Positions 28,876 through 38,524 are shown, counted from the first letter of the stretch. The stretch is DNA of 64,000 bases from Dokdonella sp. (GCF_017744955.1 NZ_JAGIAG010000005.1:248001-312000), one strand, 5' to 3'. Program-made: numbers and translations. The notes: generated by a model not told the origin, from the letters alone.

Positions 28876-29602
28876 GAGCGCAGACACCATCGCCTTGAGT
28901 GCGTCCGAGATTAGCAAAGTCGTCGACGGACCCGACGGTCGCCTGACCATCCTCGACGGCGTCGGCCTCGAGGTCGCCCGCGGCGACAGCCTCGCCATCG
29001 TCGGCGCCTCCGGTTCCGGCAAGACCACCCTGCTCGGCCTGCTCGCCGGCCTCGACCGCCCCAGCCGCGGCAGCATCACGCTGGCCGGGCAATGCCTCGA
29101 CGCGCTCGACGAGGAAGCGCGCGCACGCCTGCGCCGGCGCCTGGTCGGCTTCGTGTTCCAGAGTTTCCATCTGCTGCCGGCGCTGAACGCCGAGGAAAAC
29201 GTGATGCTGCCGCTCGACCTCGAAGGCCGCGCCGACGCGCGCGAGCGCGCGGCCGAGGCGCTGGCGCGGGTCGGCCTGGAGCGGCGCCGGCACCACTATC
29301 CGCATCAGCTGTCCGGCGGCGAGCAGCAGCGCGTGGCGCTCGCACGAGCGTTCGTGCATGCGCCGCAGATCCTGTTCGCCGACGAGCCGACCGGCAATCT
29401 CGACCAGCGCACCGGCGCCAGCGTCGGCGATCTGTTGTTCGCGCTGAACCGCGAGCACGCGACCACGCTGGTGCTGGTCACGCACGACGCCCGCCTCGCC
29501 GCGCGCTGCGCGCGCAGCCTGCAGTTGCGCGAGGGGCGCATCGTCGACACCGTCGCCAATCCAGCGGCCGGCGAGAGCCGGTCGCAGGAGCCCGCCGCGT
29601 GA
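28874..29602 (+). CDS. ybbA: ABC transporter ATP-binding protein, YbbA family
   Basis: 242 residues with Walker A (GASGSGKTTLL), Q loop, signature (LSGGEQQRVALARAF), Walker B (ILFADEPTGNLD) and the switch histidine (VTHDARLAA). It belongs to the LolD/MacB-like group. I take the ATG at 28874 rather than an upstream one. The stop overlaps the start of the permease gene (GTGA), so the two form one transporter. Confidence 0.92.
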   Translation: MSADTIALSASEISKVVDGPDGRLTILDGVGLEVARGDSLAIVGASGSGKTTLLGLLAGLDRPSRGSITLAGQCLDALDEEARARLRRRLVGFVFQSFHLLPALNAEENVMLPLDLEGRADARERAAEALARVGLERRRHHYPHQLSGGEQQRVALARAFVHAPQILFADEPTGNLDQRTGASVGDLLFALNREHATTLVLVTHDARLAARCARSLQLREGRIVDTVANPAAGESRSQEPAA

Positions 29603-32079
29603 GGCCGCTCGCGTTCGCCGCGCGCAGCCTGCGGCGCGAGTTCCGCCAGGCCGAGCTGGCTACGCTGGCCGCGGCGCTGGTGCTCGCCGTTGCCGCGCTG
29701 GCCGCCGTGGCGACTCTCGCCAGCCGCGTCGAGCGCGCGATTCTCGCCTCCGCGGCCGAATTGATCGGCGGCGATCTCGGCCTCAACGCCGGCAAGCCGC
29801 TGCCGCCGGAATTCGCCGCCGAGGCGCAGCGGCGCGGCCTGGCGACGAACCGGCTGGCGGATTTTCCGAGCGTGGTGTTCGCCGGCGAGACGAGCAAGCT
29901 GGCCGACGTGCGCGCCAGCGACGATGCGTTTCCACTGCGCAGCGAGCTGCGCGTGCTCGACGCGAAAGGGACCGAGAAGACCGCCCATGCACCGCCGCCG
30001 GGCGCGATCTACGCCGACCGCTCGGCGCTCGCCGCGCTCGACGTCGACGTCGGCGCGCAGGTGCAGCTCGGCGGCCGCGACCTGCTCGTCGCCGGCGAGA
30101 TCGCGCAGTCGCCCGACGGCGGCAACGTGTTCCGCCTCGCGCCGCGCGTGCTGATGAACCTCGCCGACGCGCAGGCCAGCGGGCTGATCGGCGTCGGCAG
30201 CCGCGCGCGGCATCGGCTGCTGCTCGCCGGCGACGCCGCGGCGATCGCCGATTTCGCCGCCTGGGCCAAGCCGCGCCTGCCCGACGGCGCCGAGCTGACC
30301 ACGGTCGAGGACGCGCAGCAGAACCTGCGTACCGCGTTCGAGCGCGGCGAGAGCTTCCTGCGTCTGGCCGCCCTGCTCGCGGCGCTGCTGTCCGGCGTCG
30401 CGGTGGCGCTGGCGGCGCAGCGCTTCGCGCGGCGCAAGACTGAAGAGGTCGCCCTGCTGCGCTGCCTCGGCGCCAGCCGCGGCGAGATCCTCGTCGCGCT
30501 GCTGCTCGAACTCGGCCTGCTCGCGCTGCCGGCCTGCCTGCTCGGCCTCGCCGTCGGCCTCGGCCTGCAGGAACTCGTCCTGAGCCTCGCGCGCGGCCTG
30601 CTGCCGGGCACGGCGCCCGGCTTGCCGTGGGGACCGCCGCTGGCGGCGTTCGCGGTCGGCCTGGCGGTGCTGTTCGGTTTCGCCCTGCCGCCGCTGCTGC
30701 GCCTGCGCGAGATCGAGCCGATGCGCGTGTTCCGCCGCGAGAGCGCGCGACGCCTGCGCCGCTTCGACGCGCTGTACCTGCTGCCGCTCGCCGTCGGCGC
30801 GGTGCTGATCTTCTTCGGCGCCGGCAATCCCCGCCTCGCCGCGACGCTGGCCGCCGGCTTCGCCGGCGTCGCCTTGGCGACGCTCGCGCTCGGCTCGCTG
30901 CTGCTCGGACTCGTCCGCACCGCGGCGTCGCGCCTGCGCGGCGCGCTGCGTTTCGGGCTCGCCAATCTGTCGCGCCGGCGGCGCCTGACACTGCTGCAAG
31001 CCGGCGCGCTGTCCCTGAGCCTGACCGCGCTGGCCGTGCTCGCCGTCGTCGGCCCGTCGCTGCTCGCGCGCTGGCGCGCGGACCTGCCCGCCGACACGCC
31101 GAACTGGTTCGTGCTGAACCTGCAGACCGATCAGCGCGCAACCGTCGAGCAGCGCCTGCGCGAACTCGGCGCGACCAACCTCAACACGCTGCCGCTCGCC
31201 GTCGGCAAGCTGGTCGCGATCAACGGCCGCGCGCCGGATCCGAACGACTACGAGGACCGCCGCGCGGCCGGCTGGATCAACGGCGAAACGCGCGTCAGCT
31301 GGAGCGACGCGCTGCCGGAGGCGAACGCGCTGCTGCAGGGCCGCTGGTTCGACGCGACGCCGACCGCGCCGCAGATTTCGGTCGACGAGATGTGGGTGCG
31401 CATGTTCCACCTGAAACTCGGCGACACGATGACGCTGCGCGTCGGCGAGCGCGAGATCACCGCGACGATCGCGAGCATCCGCGGCGTCGACTGGGATTCG
31501 TTCCGGGTGAATTTCTTCCTCATGCTCGACCCGGCCAGCGGCGCCGGGCTGCCGCACAGCCACGTCGCCAGCTTTCATCTCGCCGGTGACGCGACGCGGG
31601 CGCTGGCCGGCCTCTCCCGCGACCATCCGAACCTGTCGCTGATCGACCTCAACGCGATCCTCGACCGCGTGCGCGACATCATCGCGCGCGTCAGCCGCGC
31701 GGTCGCCTGGGTGCTCGGCTTCAGCCTCGCCGCCGGCCTGCTCGTGCTGCTCGCGGCGCTGGCCTCGACCGCCGACGAACGCCGCCACGAGACCGCCCTG
31801 CTGCGTACGCTCGGCGCGCACGCGCGCCAGCTCGACGTCGCGGTACTGGCTGAGTTCGCCGTGCTCGGCCTGCTCGCCGGCAGCATCGCGATCGTCGGCG
31901 CCGGCGCGATCGGCACGCTGCTCGCGCGCCAGGTGTTCCGCCTGAACGACTACCTGCCGCCGATCGGCGAGCTGTCGCTGGTGGTGATCGGCGCCGCGCT
32001 GGCGGTCGCGCTGGCCGGCTGGATCGGCACGCTGCGCATCGCGCGCACCTCGCCGATGAACGTGCTGCGGCGTGCCTGA
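29599..32079 (+). CDS. ybbP: FtsX-like ABC transporter permease, YbbP family
   Basis: 826 residues starting at a GTG overlapping ybbA. There are about ten membrane segments: one near the N-terminus, two FtsX-type cores (around residues 255-400 and 700-820) and others between. Each core has the FtsX motif, for example EEVALLRCLGASRGEILVAL and HETALLRTLGAHARQLDVAV. Large periplasmic domains lie at about 40-250 and 490-690. The E. coli complex YbbAP has been linked to export or envelope lipid handling with TesA; the substrate is uncertain. Confidence 0.9.
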   Translation: MRPLAFAARSLRREFRQAELATLAAALVLAVAALAAVATLASRVERAILASAAELIGGDLGLNAGKPLPPEFAAEAQRRGLATNRLADFPSVVFAGETSKLADVRASDDAFPLRSELRVLDAKGTEKTAHAPPPGAIYADRSALAALDVDVGAQVQLGGRDLLVAGEIAQSPDGGNVFRLAPRVLMNLADAQASGLIGVGSRARHRLLLAGDAAAIADFAAWAKPRLPDGAELTTVEDAQQNLRTAFERGESFLRLAALLAALLSGVAVALAAQRFARRKTEEVALLRCLGASRGEILVALLLELGLLALPACLLGLAVGLGLQELVLSLARGLLPGTAPGLPWGPPLAAFAVGLAVLFGFALPPLLRLREIEPMRVFRRESARRLRRFDALYLLPLAVGAVLIFFGAGNPRLAATLAAGFAGVALATLALGSLLLGLVRTAASRLRGALRFGLANLSRRRRLTLLQAGALSLSLTALAVLAVVGPSLLARWRADLPADTPNWFVLNLQTDQRATVEQRLRELGATNLNTLPLAVGKLVAINGRAPDPNDYEDRRAAGWINGETRVSWSDALPEANALLQGRWFDATPTAPQISVDEMWVRMFHLKLGDTMTLRVGEREITATIASIRGVDWDSFRVNFFLMLDPASGAGLPHSHVASFHLAGDATRALAGLSRDHPNLSLIDLNAILDRVRDIIARVSRAVAWVLGFSLAAGLLVLLAALASTADERRHETALLRTLGAHARQLDVAVLAEFAVLGLLAGSIAIVGAGAIGTLLARQVFRLNDYLPPIGELSLVVIGAALAVALAGWIGTLRIARTSPMNVLRRA

Positions 32080-32084
32080 GCGCT

Positions 32085-32110
32085 GCCTGCGGCGCCTCGC
32101 GGCCGCAGGC
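32085..32110. terminator. Hairpin between convergent genes
   Basis: A 9-bp perfect stem (GCCTGCGGC with GCCGCAGGC) and 8-nt loop lie in the 40-bp gap between ybbP and the DUF3617-like gene. No T-tract; terminator role inferred from position. Confidence 0.45.
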
Positions 32111-32119
32111 GTCGCATCG

Positions 32120-32461
32120 CTACGGGACGCCCGCGCTCGATTTCCACTCGAACGTCGTCTTCAGGTCGATCGTGCTGAACATGATGTGGCTGCGATTGAT
32201 CTCGCGCCCCATCGCCGGTTCGCCCTCGAGCTTGCCGGACCACCAGCCGGTCTGCGACTTGCCGACGAACTCGATGCGCTGCTGGCCGGTGATGAACACC
32301 ATCGTGTGCGTGCCGTCGGCGGCGACGGTGTCGCTCATGCGGCAGTCGTCCGCCTTCGCATCGTTGATCTCGCACAGCCCCGAAGGCCGCGTGTCGTCGG
32401 CCATCGCGGCGCAGGCCGCCAGGCCCAGAGACAGAGAAACGGCTAGCAATCTCCACTGCAT
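32120..32461 (-). CDS. DUF3617-like exported protein
   Basis: 113 residues starting at the ATG at 32461 with AGGAGG upstream. The signal sequence (LLAVSLSLGLAACAAMA) contains a cysteine but not a clean lipobox. The mature part reads DCRMSDTVAADGTHTMVFIT and GREINRSHIMFSTIDLKTTF, a small beta-rich domain. It resembles the second half of DUF3617 proteins, which are about 150-180 residues, so it is a short relative. Function unknown. Confidence 0.7.
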   Translation of the reverse strand: MQWRLLAVSLSLGLAACAAMADDTRPSGLCEINDAKADDCRMSDTVAADGTHTMVFITGQQRIEFVGKSQTGWWSGKLEGEPAMGREINRSHIMFSTIDLKTTFEWKSSAGVP

Positions 32462-32591
32462 CGGACGCCTCCTGCGCGGCTCGGCCGCATCGACGAGAGT
32501 GCCCGGCACTGTGCGCAAATCCGCCGGGCAAGTCCAGCGCGGCCCGCGCGAAACTAGAATGCGCCGACCTTCCGACGACGAGTGTGCCCCC

Positions 32592-32930
32592 ATGTGGAAT
32601 GCGCTGTTGCCCGTGCTGCTCCTGATCGGCTCGAACGTGTTCATGACGTTCGCCTGGTACGGCCATCTCAAGTACACCGATCGTCCGCTCTGGCTGGTCA
32701 TACTGGCGAGCTGGGGCATCGCGTTCTTCGAGTACTGCCTGCAGGTGCCCGCCAACCGCTACGGCTATGGCACCTACAACCCGGCGCAGTTGAAGGCGAT
32801 GCAGGAAATCATCACGCTGTGCGTGTTCGCCGCGTTCTCGGTGGCGTATCTCGGCGCGCCGATCCGCTGGAACCACTGGGTCGGCTTCGCCCTGATCGTC
32901 GCCGCCGCGTTCTTCATCTTCCAGGAGTGA
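32592..32930 (+). CDS. DMT-family small membrane protein (DUF486)
   Basis: 112 residues with four membrane segments and the conserved features of DUF486: GSNVFMTFAWYGHLKY, ASWGIAFFEYCLQVPANRYG and YNPAQLKAMQEIITLCVFA. Members belong to the drug/metabolite transporter superfamily; no substrate is known. The next gene starts 4 bp after its stop. Confidence 0.9.
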   Translation: MWNALLPVLLLIGSNVFMTFAWYGHLKYTDRPLWLVILASWGIAFFEYCLQVPANRYGYGTYNPAQLKAMQEIITLCVFAAFSVAYLGAPIRWNHWVGFALIVAAAFFIFQE

Positions 32931-32934
32931 GCCG

Positions 32935-33744
32935 ATGCGCCCGACCGTGACGAGCATGCTCGCGATGCTGGCCGCGATCCTCCTCGCCGGCTGCGCCGCC
33001 TCGCCGCGCGCGCCGTCGCCGAGCGCCGAAGGTGTACGCGCCGAGCGCGTCGACGAGACCTTCGACGTCGCGGACGGCGTCACGCGCATCGCGCTCGACA
33101 ATCCCTGGGGCATGATCAGCGTGCGCGACCACGACGAACGCGAGGTCGGCATCCACGCGGTCGCGCAGAGCGACGCCGCCCGGCGTGCGAAGGCGACGTT
33201 CCGCGCGCGCCGCGACGGCGACACGTTGCGCGTCGAGGTCGCGTTCGAGCGCGGCCTGGCGCCGTCGGACCGCATCGACGTCGCCCTGTACGTGCCGGGC
33301 GATCTCGCACTGGCACTGCGCACGCAGGACGGCGCGATCACGGCGAAGAAGCGCGGCGGCGCGATCGAGGCCGACAGCGGATCCGGCCGCATCGTCGCCT
33401 CCTCGCGCGAGCGCCTGGCGCTGCGCACGCGAAGCGGCGCGATCCGCGCCGCCGCGATGGGCAGGAACTGGCACGGCGCGAGCACGATCGAGACCGACAG
33501 CGGCCGCATCGTGCTGCGCGTGCCGACCTTCGGCGACATCGCGCTCGATGCACGCACGGGCGGCGCGCTCGGCACGGATTTCGGCCTCAGCGTGCATACG
33601 CAACCGGATGGAAGCCGCACGGCCCGCGCCCGCTACGGTGCGGGAACTTCGCCATTGCAGATCCGCAGCGCGAGCGGGGAAATCGTGCTTGAACAACTCG
33701 TGCCGCTGGGTGAGGATACCCCGCCCCTCGAGGACGACGACTGA
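32935..33744 (+). CDS. DUF4097-type lipoprotein
   Basis: 269 residues with a lipoprotein signal (lipobox LLAGC, C20) and a repetitive beta-strand domain. Its repeats read LRTQDGAITAKKRGGAIEAD, SGSGRIVASSRERLALRTRS and SGAIRAA. This is the DUF4097 right-handed beta pattern seen again, more regularly, at 37679-38524. It follows the DUF486 gene closely, with GGAG at its ribosome-binding site. The function of DUF4097 proteins is unknown; an envelope structural or binding role is likely. Confidence 0.78.
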   Translation: MRPTVTSMLAMLAAILLAGCAASPRAPSPSAEGVRAERVDETFDVADGVTRIALDNPWGMISVRDHDEREVGIHAVAQSDAARRAKATFRARRDGDTLRVEVAFERGLAPSDRIDVALYVPGDLALALRTQDGAITAKKRGGAIEADSGSGRIVASSRERLALRTRSGAIRAAAMGRNWHGASTIETDSGRIVLRVPTFGDIALDARTGGALGTDFGLSVHTQPDGSRTARARYGAGTSPLQIRSASGEIVLEQLVPLGEDTPPLEDDD

Positions 33745-33815
33745 TTCCGCCCGCAAACCGAGCGTCGTACGCCCTCGCTTCCGGCTCTGGCAGCCGCCGT
33801 GTGGAAGTCCCCGTC

Positions 33816-36728
33816 ATGAATCCCGCCTATCGTGTTCTCGCCGCGACCGCGCTGCTGGTCGCCGGCCCTGCTTTCGCGGCGACGCAGGACGCGCCGGCCG
33901 TGTCGCGCGGCGCCGACTACGTCAGCAAACCGGTGACGCCGGAACGCTTCTTCCTCGACGCGCGCACGCGGCCGGTGCTGCCGGCGTGGAAGCCCGGCGA
34001 TCCGGTGCGCGAGATCCCGCGCCAGTTCCACGGCAAGGAAGAACAGCAGAGGCATCCGCCGGAGCCGGCCAATCCGGTCGTGCAGAACATCGACGTGCTG
34101 GTGCAGCTGCAGCGCACGTTCGACGCCGGCAACCGCGCGCCGCGCGGCGGCGGCTTCACCACACCGCTGTTCAACGCCGACGGCCAGGGCTACAACGGCG
34201 TGGTCCCGCCGGACCCGACCGGCGACGTCGGCGGCGGCTACTACGTCGAGGTGATCAACAGCGGCGGCGGCGCCTCGTACACGATCTACGACACCACCAC
34301 CGGCGCCCTCGCCGCCGGACCGTTCAACATGGACGACCTCGGCAGCGGCGGCGCCTGCGCCAGCGGCTTCGGCGACGGCGTGGTCCTCTACGATCACCTG
34401 GCCGAGCGCTGGCTGTTCACCGAGTTCACCAGCGGCAGCAACGACCTGTGCGTCTACGTCAGCGCCGGCAGCAGTCCGGTCGCGACCACCTGGACGCGCT
34501 ACGTGTTCACGCCGCCGAGCTTTCCGGACTATCCGAAGTACGGCGTCTGGTCCGACGCCTACTACGTCGGCGCGAACGAAGGTCCGGCGGTCTACGCGAT
34601 GGACCGCACGCGCATGCTGGCCGGCCAGACCGCGACGATGCAGCGCAAGTCGGTGGCGGATCTCGGCGGCCTCGGCTTCCAGATGACGCCGCCCGCGTCG
34701 GTGTTCGGCACCACGCCGCCGCCGGCCGGTGCGCCCGGGTTCTTCATCCGCATGAACGACGACGAGCGCAACAACGCGGGCTCGAACGATCCGGCCAACG
34801 ACTTCATCGAGATGTTCACGCTCAGCGTCGATTTCGCCACGCCGGCGAACACCGTGCTGACCGGACCGATCCGCGTCGCCGAGAGCGAGTTCGATTCGCG
34901 TTTCCAGGTCAGCGGCTTCGGCGCGATCCACCAGCCCGGCACCACGCGCAAGCTCGATCCGCTGCTCGAGGTGCCGATGGTGCCGGTGCACTACCGCAAC
35001 TTCGGCAGCTACGAGGTGCTGGTCGGCAACCACGTCGTGCGCCTGCCGGACGACACCACCAACAACGTCGCCGGCATCCGCTGGTTCGAGCTGCGCCGCA
35101 CCGGCGGCCCCGCCAATCCGTGGGTCGTGCACCAGGAAGGCACCTACGCGCCGGACGACGCCGACGGCCAGATCAGCCGCTGGATGGCGGCGATCGGCAT
35201 GGACGAGTCCGGCAACATCGCGATGGGCTACAGCGTGGCGCGCGATCCGGGCGTGTTCCCGGGGCTGCGCTACGTCGGCCGCGAAGCCAGCGACCCGCTC
35301 GGCGTGATGACCAGCACCGAGACGACCCTGGTCGACGGCGCCAGCGTGCAGACCGGCGCCGATCGCTGGGGCGACTACTTCGGCCTCGGCGTCGACCCGG
35401 CCGACGGCTGCACGTTCTGGTTCACCGGCATGTACATGCCGCCGGGCGGCAACTGGCGCACGCGCTACGCCGCGTTCCGCTTCGACACCTGCGGCACGCC
35501 GACCTTCACCACCACCGCCGACAACCTCAGCCAGGACGTCTGCGCGGCAAGCGCCACGCCGACCGCGCTGACGCCGATCACCATCCAGGTGAACGCACGC
35601 AACGGCTTCAGCGACCCGGTCGCGATGAGCTTCGCGTCCGGCCTGCCGACCGGCTTCAGCGGCAGCTACAGCGTGACGCCGGTCACCCCGCCCGGCAGCA
35701 CCGTCGCCACGCTGGCGGTGAACGATACGGCGACGCCGGGATCGTCCACGATCACGCTGCGCGCGAGTTCCGGCGGCACCGACCGCGATCTCCAGCTGAC
35801 CGTCAATCTCGCTACGCAAAGCGCCGGCGCGGCCACGCTGAGCGCGCCGGCCGACGGCGCCGACAGCGTGCCGTCGCAGCCGCAGTTCAGCTGGCAGGCG
35901 GTCGACCAGGCCAGCTCCTACACCGTCGAAATCGCCGACGACGCCGGCTTCACCAACGTGATCCTGGCGCAGACGGTCAGCGCGACCACGTTCCGGCCGA
36001 GCGCGGCACTGCCGCTGAACACGCCGCTGTGGTGGCGCGTCACGGCGAACAACGAATGCGGCTCGACCACCAGCGCGGCGTTCTCGTTCACGACCCAGGC
36101 CGGCCCCGGCCAGTGCAGCTTGAACACGCCGACGCAAACGCTGTTCAGCGACGACGTCGAAAGCGGCGAAGGCGGCTGGACGCACGAAGCGGCGGTCGGC
36201 AGCGACGGCTGGTCGATCGCGACCTCGCGTCCGGCCAGCCCGAGCCACTCCTGGAAGGGCCTCACGCCCGGCACGGTTTCCGACAGCCGCCTGCTCTCGC
36301 CCGCGATCGACCTGCCGGCGGATCTCAGCGGGCTCAACCTGCAATTCCAGCACTGGCGGCTGATCGAGGGCACGGCCAGCGAATGCAAGGACGGCGGCAT
36401 CCTCGAGGTCTCGCTCGACGGCGGCGCCTTCAGCCAAGTGCCGGCGGCGCAGCTGCTGACCGATCCGTACACCGCGCCGATCGCCTCCGGCAGCGGCAAT
36501 CCGCTCGCCGGCAATCCGGCCTGGTGCGGCTCGAAGTCCTACACCAACGTGATCGTCGACCTGTCCTCCTACGCCGGCCACAGCGCGCGGTTCCGCTACC
36601 GCCTGACGACCGACAGCAGCGGCACGCGCGAAGGCTGGTACGTCGACGACGTCAAGGTCATCGGCTGCGGCGAGCTCGAGCCGACCGATCGCATCTTCGC
36701 CGACGGCTTCGACGGCTCCGTGCCGTAG
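33816..36728 (+). CDS. Large secreted protein with Fn3- and jelly-roll-like modules and C-terminal tail
   Basis: 970 residues with a signal peptide (AATALLVAGPAFA). Residues about 100-550 form one large domain rich in aromatic and glycine motifs, for example YVEVINSGGGASYTIYDTTT and SDAYYVGANEGPAVYAMDR, similar to beta-propeller-like secreted proteins. An Ig-like stretch (570-660) and an Fn3-like module (QPQFSWQAVDQASSYTVEIA) at about 680-765 follow. A jelly-roll domain (FSDDVESGEGGWTHEAAVGS to EGWYVDDVKVIGC) comes last. It ends DRIFADGFDGSVP, the shared tail. No enzymatic site is recognised. A hairpin follows the stop. Confidence 0.82.
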   Translation: MNPAYRVLAATALLVAGPAFAATQDAPAVSRGADYVSKPVTPERFFLDARTRPVLPAWKPGDPVREIPRQFHGKEEQQRHPPEPANPVVQNIDVLVQLQRTFDAGNRAPRGGGFTTPLFNADGQGYNGVVPPDPTGDVGGGYYVEVINSGGGASYTIYDTTTGALAAGPFNMDDLGSGGACASGFGDGVVLYDHLAERWLFTEFTSGSNDLCVYVSAGSSPVATTWTRYVFTPPSFPDYPKYGVWSDAYYVGANEGPAVYAMDRTRMLAGQTATMQRKSVADLGGLGFQMTPPASVFGTTPPPAGAPGFFIRMNDDERNNAGSNDPANDFIEMFTLSVDFATPANTVLTGPIRVAESEFDSRFQVSGFGAIHQPGTTRKLDPLLEVPMVPVHYRNFGSYEVLVGNHVVRLPDDTTNNVAGIRWFELRRTGGPANPWVVHQEGTYAPDDADGQISRWMAAIGMDESGNIAMGYSVARDPGVFPGLRYVGREASDPLGVMTSTETTLVDGASVQTGADRWGDYFGLGVDPADGCTFWFTGMYMPPGGNWRTRYAAFRFDTCGTPTFTTTADNLSQDVCAASATPTALTPITIQVNARNGFSDPVAMSFASGLPTGFSGSYSVTPVTPPGSTVATLAVNDTATPGSSTITLRASSGGTDRDLQLTVNLATQSAGAATLSAPADGADSVPSQPQFSWQAVDQASSYTVEIADDAGFTNVILAQTVSATTFRPSAALPLNTPLWWRVTANNECGSTTSAAFSFTTQAGPGQCSLNTPTQTLFSDDVESGEGGWTHEAAVGSDGWSIATSRPASPSHSWKGLTPGTVSDSRLLSPAIDLPADLSGLNLQFQHWRLIEGTASECKDGGILEVSLDGGAFSQVPAAQLLTDPYTAPIASGSGNPLAGNPAWCGSKSYTNVIVDLSSYAGHSARFRYRLTTDSSGTREGWYVDDVKVIGCGELEPTDRIFADGFDGSVP

Positions 36729-36740
36729 CCGGCGCCGGCG

Positions 36741-36766
36741 GCCGCGCCCGTCACGACGGGCGCGGC
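36741..36766 (+). terminator. Hairpin after the large secreted-protein gene
   Basis: GCCGCGCCCG and CGGGCGCGGC form a 10-bp perfect stem with a 6-nt loop, 12 bp past the stop codon; only TTCCC follows. A weak intrinsic or Rho-assisted terminator is likely. Confidence 0.5.
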
Positions 36767-36900
36767 TTCCCGGCGGAACGCGGTGCTCCCGGCGCCGACA
36801 CGTTTCGTCACTCGCGCCCGCGTGCTGCGAAAGCATTCCGTAAGCCTGCGCGCGTAGCGTCCCTGCGCGTTCGATCCCTCAATCCCGCAGGAGGAATGCC

Positions 36901-37629
36901 ATGAAAGTCTTCCCCGCCGCACTCGCGTTGCCGCTGGCGCTCGCCTTCGCCGTCGCCGCCCATGCCCAGGTTCCTTCGGGCGCGCCGGCCGGCACGACCG
37001 GCGTGTGCAAGGACGGCAGCTACACCTCGGCGGAAGCCAAACGCGGCGCCTGCCGCGGCCACAAGGGTGTCAAGGAGTGGTACGCGACGGACGGCGCGGC
37101 GGCGAAGAGCGACGCCGCGGAAACCAAGGCCTCGCGCCGCGCCTCGTCGGCCTCGACGACGACGGCAGCGGCCGCACCGGCCGGTGCGGCACCGGCAGGC
37201 TCGACCGGACTCTGCCGCGACGGCAGCTACACCAGCGCCGACGCCAAGAAGGGCGCCTGCCGCGGCCACAAGGGCGTCCAGGAATGGTACGGCGCGAGCG
37301 CCGCCGCGGCGCCCGCCGCCACCAAGGCCGCCGCACCGGCCGCGCCCGCGACACCGCCGCCGGCCGCCGCACCGTCGATGCCGGCCGCACCGGCGCGCCC
37401 GACCGCCACCGCGCCCGCGACGCGCGCGCAGCCCGAAACCGATCTCGCCAATCGCGCCGCGGCGCCGGGCGGCGGGGCCGGCAAGGTCTGGGTCAACACC
37501 GAGACCAAGGTCTACCACTGCTCGACCGATCGCTACTACGGCAAGACCAAGCAGGGCGAGTACATGAGCGAGGCCGACGCGCAGGCCAAGGGTGCGCACG
37601 CGGCGCACGGCAAGGCCTGCTCGCAGTAA
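36901..37629 (+). CDS. Secreted protein with two DUF3761 repeats
   Basis: 242 residues with a signal peptide (LPLALAFAVAAHA). Two near-identical 36-residue repeats each read as V/L-C-K/R-DGSYTSA-A-K-GACRGHKGV-EWY, at about residues 35-62 and 103-130. This is the DUF3761 pattern with paired cysteines. A proline/alanine-rich linker leads to a C-terminal part (VWVNTETKVYHCSTDRYYGK) resembling domains that often accompany DUF3761. Function unknown. An AGGAGG ribosome-binding site precedes the ATG. Confidence 0.8.
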   Translation: MKVFPAALALPLALAFAVAAHAQVPSGAPAGTTGVCKDGSYTSAEAKRGACRGHKGVKEWYATDGAAAKSDAAETKASRRASSASTTTAAAAPAGAAPAGSTGLCRDGSYTSADAKKGACRGHKGVQEWYGASAAAAPAATKAAAPAAPATPPPAAAPSMPAAPARPTATAPATRAQPETDLANRAAAPGGGAGKVWVNTETKVYHCSTDRYYGKTKQGEYMSEADAQAKGAHAAHGKACSQ

Positions 37630-37640
37630 GCGGGAATCCC

Positions 37641-37664
37641 GGCAGCGGCGCGTGCGCCGCTGCC
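37641..37664. terminator. Hairpin between convergent genes
   Basis: GGCAGCGGCG and CGCCGCTGCC form a 10-bp stem with a 4-nt loop in the 49-bp gap between the DUF3761 and DUF4097 genes. A shared terminator is inferred from position. Confidence 0.45.
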
Positions 37665-37678
37665 GTGCGGACGTGCGC

Positions 37679-38524
37679 TCAGCGACGCGGCGGCAGGCTG
37701 ACCTTGCCGCCGACGTTCGCGTAGTGGATGTCGTCGACGTTCGCCTTCGACTCGACCGTGAACCCGCCGCGCACGTGATCGGCGCGGATGTCGCCGGAAC
37801 TGTCGTGGCCGACGCTGGCGTCGCCGCCGATGTCGTCGAAGACGATGTCGCCGGAGCTGTCGTTGTCGATGCGCGCGCGGCCGCTGACGCGGCGGAATTT
37901 CACGTCGCCCGAGCTGTCGTTGCGCACGTAGGCGTCGCCGCGCACGTTGCGCAGGTCGATGTCGCCGGAGCTGTCGGCGTCGATGGTGACGTCGCCTTCG
38001 GCACCGTCCACCTCGATGTCGCCGGAGGTGTCGGAGATGCGCACGGCGCCGGCGACGTCGCGCAGTTCGATGTCGCCCGAACTGTCGGTCAGGTCGATGC
38101 CCTTGCGCAGGCCGGCGATCTCGATGTCGCCGGAGGAATCGCGCAGCTGCAACGCCAGTTCGGCGGGCATGCGCACCTCGACGTCGATGTAGGCGTAGCG
38201 GCTGCCGAACGGGTTCACGCCGCCGTCGGAATCGGGAATCTGGGTCGCCGCGAACGCGGTGTTGCCGTCGCGCCGCTGCGTCAGCTGCAACGCGGCCAGC
38301 CTGTCCTGGTCGCTGGCGCAGGCCTTGCCGCGGATCTCGATGCGGGCCAGTCCGGGCACGCCCTTGACGTCGAGATCGCCGGCGCCGGTATCGAGCTTGA
38401 ACGTGTCGACGCCCTTGACGTCGATGTCGAGCGTGCGCTCGGCGCGGAACGCGCAGTCGTTGTCGGCGAAGGCCGCCAGCGGCGACAGGGCCAACAGAAG
38501 GAAGACGGCAGTACGTGACAGCAT
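37679..38524 (-). CDS. DUF4097 exported protein with seven DSSGD repeats
   Basis: 281 residues starting at the ATG at 38524 (GGAGG upstream) with a signal peptide (AVFLLLALSPLAAFA). After an N-terminal strand region (RTLDIDVKGVDTFKLDTGAG), residues about 125-255 hold seven copies of an 18-19-residue unit. The core is D-[ST]-SGD-[IV], followed by strand residues and a glycine. This should fold as a beta-helix-like stack with one turn per unit. No ligand site can be named; similar domains also occur in the lipoprotein at 32935. Confidence 0.85.
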   Translation of the reverse strand: MLSRTAVFLLLALSPLAAFADNDCAFRAERTLDIDVKGVDTFKLDTGAGDLDVKGVPGLARIEIRGKACASDQDRLAALQLTQRRDGNTAFAATQIPDSDGGVNPFGSRYAYIDVEVRMPAELALQLRDSSGDIEIAGLRKGIDLTDSSGDIELRDVAGAVRISDTSGDIEVDGAEGDVTIDADSSGDIDLRNVRGDAYVRNDSSGDVKFRRVSGRARIDNDSSGDIVFDDIGGDASVGHDSSGDIRADHVRGGFTVESKANVDDIHYANVGGKVSLPPRR

